This document shows, piece by piece, positions 27,036-30,216 of a DNA stretch of 30,216 nt. The position numbers and the translations under genes were made by a program. Below the pieces are notes generated by a model. That model was given only the letters and a program-made list of their open reading frames with translations, did not search any database and was not told where the DNA came from. Each line of letters begins with the position of its first letter. The first letter of the stretch is position 1. This DNA is from Pararhizobium sp. YC-54 (GTDB taxonomy: Bacteria > Pseudomonadota > Alphaproteobacteria > Rhizobiales > Rhizobiaceae): NCBI RefSeq assembly GCF_025847205.1, contig NZ_JAOYTH010000027.1, forward strand, positions 1 through 30,216, written 5' to 3'.

Positions 27036-28460
27036 TCAATGTTTCAGGATAACAAGCCGCGTCTGTGTGAATTCCAGCATACCGTGTTTGCCGTCGTCGC
27101 CGCCGAGGCCGGATTTCTTCCAGCCGGCGTGATAGCCCTGGTAAGGGTCCGCGGGGAACCGGTTGACATAGAGCTCGCCCGCCTCGATCTCGTTCGCTGC
27201 CTGCATCACCTTGCGGTAGTTTTCCGAAAACAGCACCGAAGCAAGGCCGAACTGGTGATCGCTGGCCAGCGCCAAGGCCTCGTCGAACGTCTGGTAGGAC
27301 AAGACCGCCAGCACCGGGCCGAATACCTCTTCGCGCACGATTTCCATATCCTGGCGGCAGCCGGTGATCAGTGTCGGCGGATAAAAATAGCCATCGCCAT
27401 CCGGAACTAAGCCGCCGGCCACGACCGTTGCCCCCTCGGCTTTGGCCCGCTCGACCATCCCATGAATACGATCGCGCGCCGCCGCATTGACAAGCGGCCC
27501 CATAATGTCGGGGTCGGCGGCACGGTCGCCGAAGCGGCGGGCCGCAAAGCCGCTGCGCAGTTTCTCGACAAGCACGTCGTGGATGGAAGCATGCACATAA
27601 AGCCGCTCGGCCGACGTGCAGACCTGCCCGCAATGGGCAGTCTTTGCACCGAGAACCATGCGGGCAACCGCGTCGAGATCGGCGTCAGGCTCGACGATGA
27701 CCGGCGACTTGCCGCCAAGTTCCAATGAAGGTTTGGCGATATTGGTCTTGCAGTAATCGAGCACCGTCTGGCCTGCGGTAACGCTGCCGGTCAGCGTGAT
27801 CATGCCGACGGCCGGATGCGTGCACATGGTCCGGGCAACCTCGTGCGACATGGTCATGATGTTGACGAGCCCTTCAGGCAGACCGGCCTCCAGCACGGCT
27901 TGGGCAAACGCGAAGGCCGAGGTCGGCGTGGTGTTGCTCGGACGGACGACGACGGCATTGCCGGTGATCAGGGCAGGCGCAATCTTGCGAACGAGCGTAT
28001 AGATCGGAAAGTTGAACGGGATCAGGCAGGCGACGACGCCGATCGGCTCGCGCTTCAGCATCAGGGTCTCGTCCGGCGTATCGCTTTCAATGACCTCGCC
28101 CTCGATCCGGCGCGCCCATTCGGCGTGGTAGCGCATCAGCTCGACGCCATAGATGGCCTCAGCGGTGGCGTCCGCGCAGCTCTTGCCGGATTCCATCGCC
28201 AGCGCCTCGCCAATCCTTGCGGCGTGACGCTCGATGGCATCGGCCAATTTCCGCAAGGCATCGCCACGCTGGACCGCCGGCAGCTTGCGCCAGGATTTCT
28301 GCGCGTCCTTCGCGGCCTCCACAGCCGCAACGACATCCGCGTCGTTTGCGGCCGGAACCGTGGCGAAGATCTTGCCATTGGCAGGGTTACGGACCTCGAT
28401 CCCGGGCAAGCCGGAAGCCTCGACAAAGCGCCCACCGATGAAGTTGCGATGCTGCGTCAT
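27036..28460 (-). CDS. NAD-dependent aldehyde dehydrogenase, AldA-like
   Basis: This 474-residue enzyme oxidises an aldehyde to its acid. The catalytic Cys281 is in G-Q-V-C-T-S-A-E-R, general base E247 in L-E-L-G-G, and N150 in I-P-F-N-F. It is closest by eye to lactaldehyde/glycolaldehyde dehydrogenase AldA, including the C-terminal G-Y-H-A-G-W-K-K-S-G-L-G-G-D-D-G-K-H-G. The usual K-P-S-E cofactor motif reads R-P-S-N (from R173), an uncommon change affecting NAD(P) contact residues. GGTGGG precedes the ATG at 28460; an ATG six codons upstream is less likely. It is the first gene of the catabolic operon, probably under the adjacent LysR regulator. Confidence 0.88.
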   Translation of the reverse strand: MTQHRNFIGGRFVEASGLPGIEVRNPANGKIFATVPAANDADVVAAVEAAKDAQKSWRKLPAVQRGDALRKLADAIERHAARIGEALAMESGKSCADATAEAIYGVELMRYHAEWARRIEGEVIESDTPDETLMLKREPIGVVACLIPFNFPIYTLVRKIAPALITGNAVVVRPSNTTPTSAFAFAQAVLEAGLPEGLVNIMTMSHEVARTMCTHPAVGMITLTGSVTAGQTVLDYCKTNIAKPSLELGGKSPVIVEPDADLDAVARMVLGAKTAHCGQVCTSAERLYVHASIHDVLVEKLRSGFAARRFGDRAADPDIMGPLVNAAARDRIHGMVERAKAEGATVVAGGLVPDGDGYFYPPTLITGCRQDMEIVREEVFGPVLAVLSYQTFDEALALASDHQFGLASVLFSENYRKVMQAANEIEAGELYVNRFPADPYQGYHAGWKKSGLGGDDGKHGMLEFTQTRLVILKH

Positions 28461-28542
28461 GAGCCCACCCGAAAACACATTCTGTTTCAGGCAGTAGAAG
28501 GACGCTGCACCCTTTTCGCAAGCGACTTATTGTCTGGCCAGG

Positions 28543-28559
28543 CATTCCAAAAACGAATG
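28543..28559. promoter_or_regulatory. LysR-type box upstream of the catabolic operon
   Basis: CATTC (28543-28547) and GAATG (28555-28559) are inverted arms around the 7-base CAAAAAC, giving the T-N11-A form (T28545, A28557) of LysR recognition sites. It lies 83 bases before the aldehyde dehydrogenase start and just after the LysR stop codon, which fits control of the downstream operon by that regulator. Confidence 0.5.
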
Positions 28560-28570
28560 TTCGGCCTTGC

Positions 28571-29491
28571 TCATTTTGCGCCGCCGTAGAGGCCGTGATC
28601 CAGCGCAACTTCGCTCAGGAGCCATGCACGAAAATCCCGGACATTCGCGGTTTCGGGCTGATCGGTGCGGGTAACCAGCCAGTAGGATTCGTGGCCTTCC
28701 ACCTCCACGTCAAGCACGGGCACGAGCTGGCCGCTTTCCAGTTGACTGCTGACCATGAAACGATCGACCACGGCAATGCCGAGCCCGTTGCAGGCGGCTT
28801 CGATCACCAGGTCGAGAAGGTCGAATTCCATTCCGCCCCGCACGTCGGTATCGGTAAGGCCGGCTGCGTCCAGCCAATGCTGCCAGGTGAGATAGCGCTG
28901 GTCGGCGGCGGCCAGCACATGCAGGAACGTGAAAGTTGAAAGATCGATCTGGCCGCCTCGGTTGGCCGCGTCCAACAGGCCGGGCGCACAGACGGCGATA
29001 TGCCGCTCGGTCAGCAAGATGCGCGATTGCAGCATCGGCCACTCACCGTCACCGAAGCGGATGGCGCAATCGAGCAGGCTGCGCTCGGCAAGTGTGTCCT
29101 TGAGATCGGTGCTGAGGCTGATCTCGATCTGCGGCAGCGCCCGGCGCAGGCGCGACAGCCGCGGCATCAGCCAGCGCTTGGCAAAGGTCGGCGGCACGTT
29201 GATGCGCAGCCGGTTGCGGTTGTTTTTCTCCATGATCGAGCGCACCGTCTGCTCGACATTGTGAAACGCCAGCTGCAGCGTTGCCATGAGTTCAGCGCCG
29301 GCGCGCGTCAGCTCCAGATCATGGTGATGGCGGATCAGCAGGTTTTCTCCCAGCTGCTTTTCAAGATTGCGAACCTGCCGGCTGACGGCACTTTGCGTCA
29401 GGTTCAGCATCTGGGCCGCACGCGTGAAACTGCGAGTCTGGCCGACGACCTCGAACACCTTCATCGCCGAAAGCGCAGGCAGTTTCCGCAT
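28571..29491 (-). CDS. LysR-family regulator (GcvA-like) of the catabolic operon
   Basis: This 306-residue regulator has an N-terminal helix-turn-helix with S-F-T-R-A-A-Q-M-L-N-L-T-Q-S-A-V-S-R-Q-V-R-N-L-E at about residues 21-44. The effector domain starts around 95. The opening L-P-A-L-S-A-M-K-V-F and the L-R-I-N-V-P-P-T-F-A-K-R-W-L-M-P-R-L strand are typical of the GcvA subgroup. GGAAG lies upstream of the ATG at 29491. It is on the same strand as the catabolic operon and 110 bases before it, and probably activates it. The inducer is unknown. Confidence 0.9.
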   Translation of the reverse strand: MRKLPALSAMKVFEVVGQTRSFTRAAQMLNLTQSAVSRQVRNLEKQLGENLLIRHHHDLELTRAGAELMATLQLAFHNVEQTVRSIMEKNNRNRLRINVPPTFAKRWLMPRLSRLRRALPQIEISLSTDLKDTLAERSLLDCAIRFGDGEWPMLQSRILLTERHIAVCAPGLLDAANRGGQIDLSTFTFLHVLAAADQRYLTWQHWLDAAGLTDTDVRGGMEFDLLDLVIEAACNGLGIAVVDRFMVSSQLESGQLVPVLDVEVEGHESYWLVTRTDQPETANVRDFRAWLLSEVALDHGLYGGAK

Positions 29492-29759
29492 TCCATCGCT
29501 TCCATAAATTTCAGTTGGCCTGTATCAGCCGGGACGTAGCGTCTCATCTATGTTTCAGGCTTCCGGGTCAGGTCAAGCTCCTCATAGTCGCGTTCCAGTA
29601 TTTGGTGTCCCGAACAGCCGCCGGAGTTCGTCGCGGCGCGAAGAGCGGCTGCGGCCTTTCGCAACATGTTTGTTGTGCTACGATCGACCGAACCTTGCAT
29701 GTTCAGATGCGTGGCAACGGAACGAGGGTTCGGCAAACTTGGACAGGCATTTGAACGAC
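29492..29759. other. Divergent intergenic region, LysR gene and truncated sensor
   Basis: This 268-base stretch separates two divergent genes and should carry both promoters. I see a short dyad CAACA-TGTT-TGTTG at 29662-29675. No gene is convincing; frames extending left from the sensor gene look like chance. Confidence 0.35.
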
Positions 29760-30140
29760 ATGATCTGGCGACATCTCCCACTCAAGAGCCTGACGGTCTC
29801 ATTGCTCGTCTGGCTTGGTCTGATCGGGCTCTTTGCCGGCATATCGATGCGGATCGAATATCAACGGGCGTCCGAAGAACTCTCTGCGACGGGGCAGACC
29901 ATCCACCGGCTGATCTCCCAGCGGGCGGCGCAGCATGATGCGCATCTGACCAGCCTTGTCGCCCTGATCAAGGCAGCCCCAGAACTGCCGGAAACAGCGA
30001 TCGGTGAAGTCTTCCAGAGCATTATCCGGTTCTATCCGCGCATCGTAGCGATCGATCTGGTACGGCTTCCGCCGGAAGGCTCTTCCGAGGCGACGACGCT
30101 AGGCTGTAGTGACGAATTAACGATTAAGGATTCCGTTTGA
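29760..30140 (+). pseudogene. Membrane sensor-like protein, N-terminal part, interrupted by an insertion element
   Basis: The reading frame from ATG at 29760 gives an N-terminal helix (about 8-28, L-T-V-S-L-L-V-W-L-G-L-I-G-L-F) followed by an amphipathic, helical extracytoplasmic segment (E-L-S-A-T-G-Q-T-I-H-R-L-I-S-Q-R), as in sensor histidine kinases or chemoreceptors. Native sequence appears to end near residue 114; the last dozen codons (up to TGA at 30140) are derived from the insertion sequence. No kinase domain is left before the stop. The rest of the gene would lie beyond the element, outside the window. The family is uncertain. Confidence 0.6.
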
Positions 30141-30216
30141 GGAGCAAATCAGATTCAACGCTGACTTTTGGAGGTTGGCGATGGACGGTGAGGTTCTCAG
30201 GGATGATCAGTGGGAA
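30102..30216 (+). mobile_element. Left end of an IS5-family-like insertion sequence
   Basis: Near 30102 the codon pattern of the sensor gene gives way to a short non-coding stretch and then a transposase start. The junction reads C-T-A-G (30099-30102), which fits a YTAR or TA target of the IS5 family, followed by GGCTGTAGTGACG as the probable terminal repeat. The exact border and the other end cannot be fixed in this window. Confidence 0.65.
30181..30216 (+). CDS. IS5-family-like transposase, N-terminal fragment at window edge
   Basis: Twelve codons are visible, with the residues M-D-G-E-V-L-R-D-D-Q-W-E. The L-x-D-x-Q-W-E opening is common in IS5-family transposases. A good ribosome site, GGAGG at 30170-30174, lies six bases before the ATG at 30181. 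The gene continues beyond the window, so the identification rests on a short stretch. Confidence 0.6.
   Translation, partial: MDGEVLRDDQWE

Noticed and set aside
25772..27052. 426-codon plus-strand frame opposite the enolase-superfamily gene
   Set aside because: Shadow frame; the minus-strand product has all aligned active-site positions.

Overview
The window looks like chromosome or a large replicon of an alphaproteobacterium of the Rhizobiales, probably Rhizobiaceae. It is GC-rich, dense in ABC amino-acid transport genes, LysR/GntR-regulated catabolic operons and FAD/FMN amine oxidoreductases, and has an alpha-type S21 protein with a basic tail. This assignment is an inference from gene content; no rRNA or tRNA gene was seen.

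Layout. (1) 230-5704: a GntR/FCD regulator divergent from a PuuA-like gamma-glutamylpolyamine synthetase, a PuuB-like FAD oxidase and a class III aminotransferase. (2) 5841-8783 (minus): a complete polar amino-acid type ABC importer (binding protein, two permeases, ATPase), with a divergent LysR gene at 8922. (3) 9878-10888 (minus): a hot-dog thioesterase and ribosomal protein S21. (4) 11522-15192: a compact GtrB / methyltransferase / GtrA / GT-C membrane cassette with overlapping genes, likely to decorate a surface glycan. (5) 15422-21776: an outer-membrane beta-barrel protein and a 1794-residue DUF4347 / Ig-like repeat / RTX protein, probably exported by a type I system that is not in the window. 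(6) 21879-28460 (minus): a second catabolic block with an AldA-like aldehyde dehydrogenase, an enolase-superfamily protein, a GMC oxidoreductase and a trimethylamine/histamine-dehydrogenase-like flavoprotein, preceded by a LysR gene (28571-29491). (7) Right edge: the start of a membrane sensor-like gene cut at about 30102 by an IS5-family-like element whose transposase runs off the window.

How it fits together. Blocks 1 and 2 form a plausible uptake and degradation route for a polyamine or related amine: import, glutamylation, oxidation and transamination. The glutamyl hydrolase and aldehyde dehydrogenase of the classical Puu pathway are not present locally. Block 6 combines alcohol oxidation, aldehyde oxidation, acid-sugar-type dehydration and amine oxidation, with no obvious known pathway. 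Its amine dehydrogenase carries the E/W/D version of the substrate bowl rather than the Y/W/W bowl of trimethylamine dehydrogenase, and its enolase-superfamily protein has Gly where the first metal-binding Asp is expected. Several intergenic regions contain clean inverted repeats that are good operator candidates for the neighbouring regulators.

The most unusual items are the two altered active sites in block 6, the methyltransferase embedded in a Gtr-type cassette, the eight near-identical 306-bp repeats in the giant RTX gene, and the IS-interrupted sensor gene. I do not see clear evidence of a wholly new defence or mobile system.
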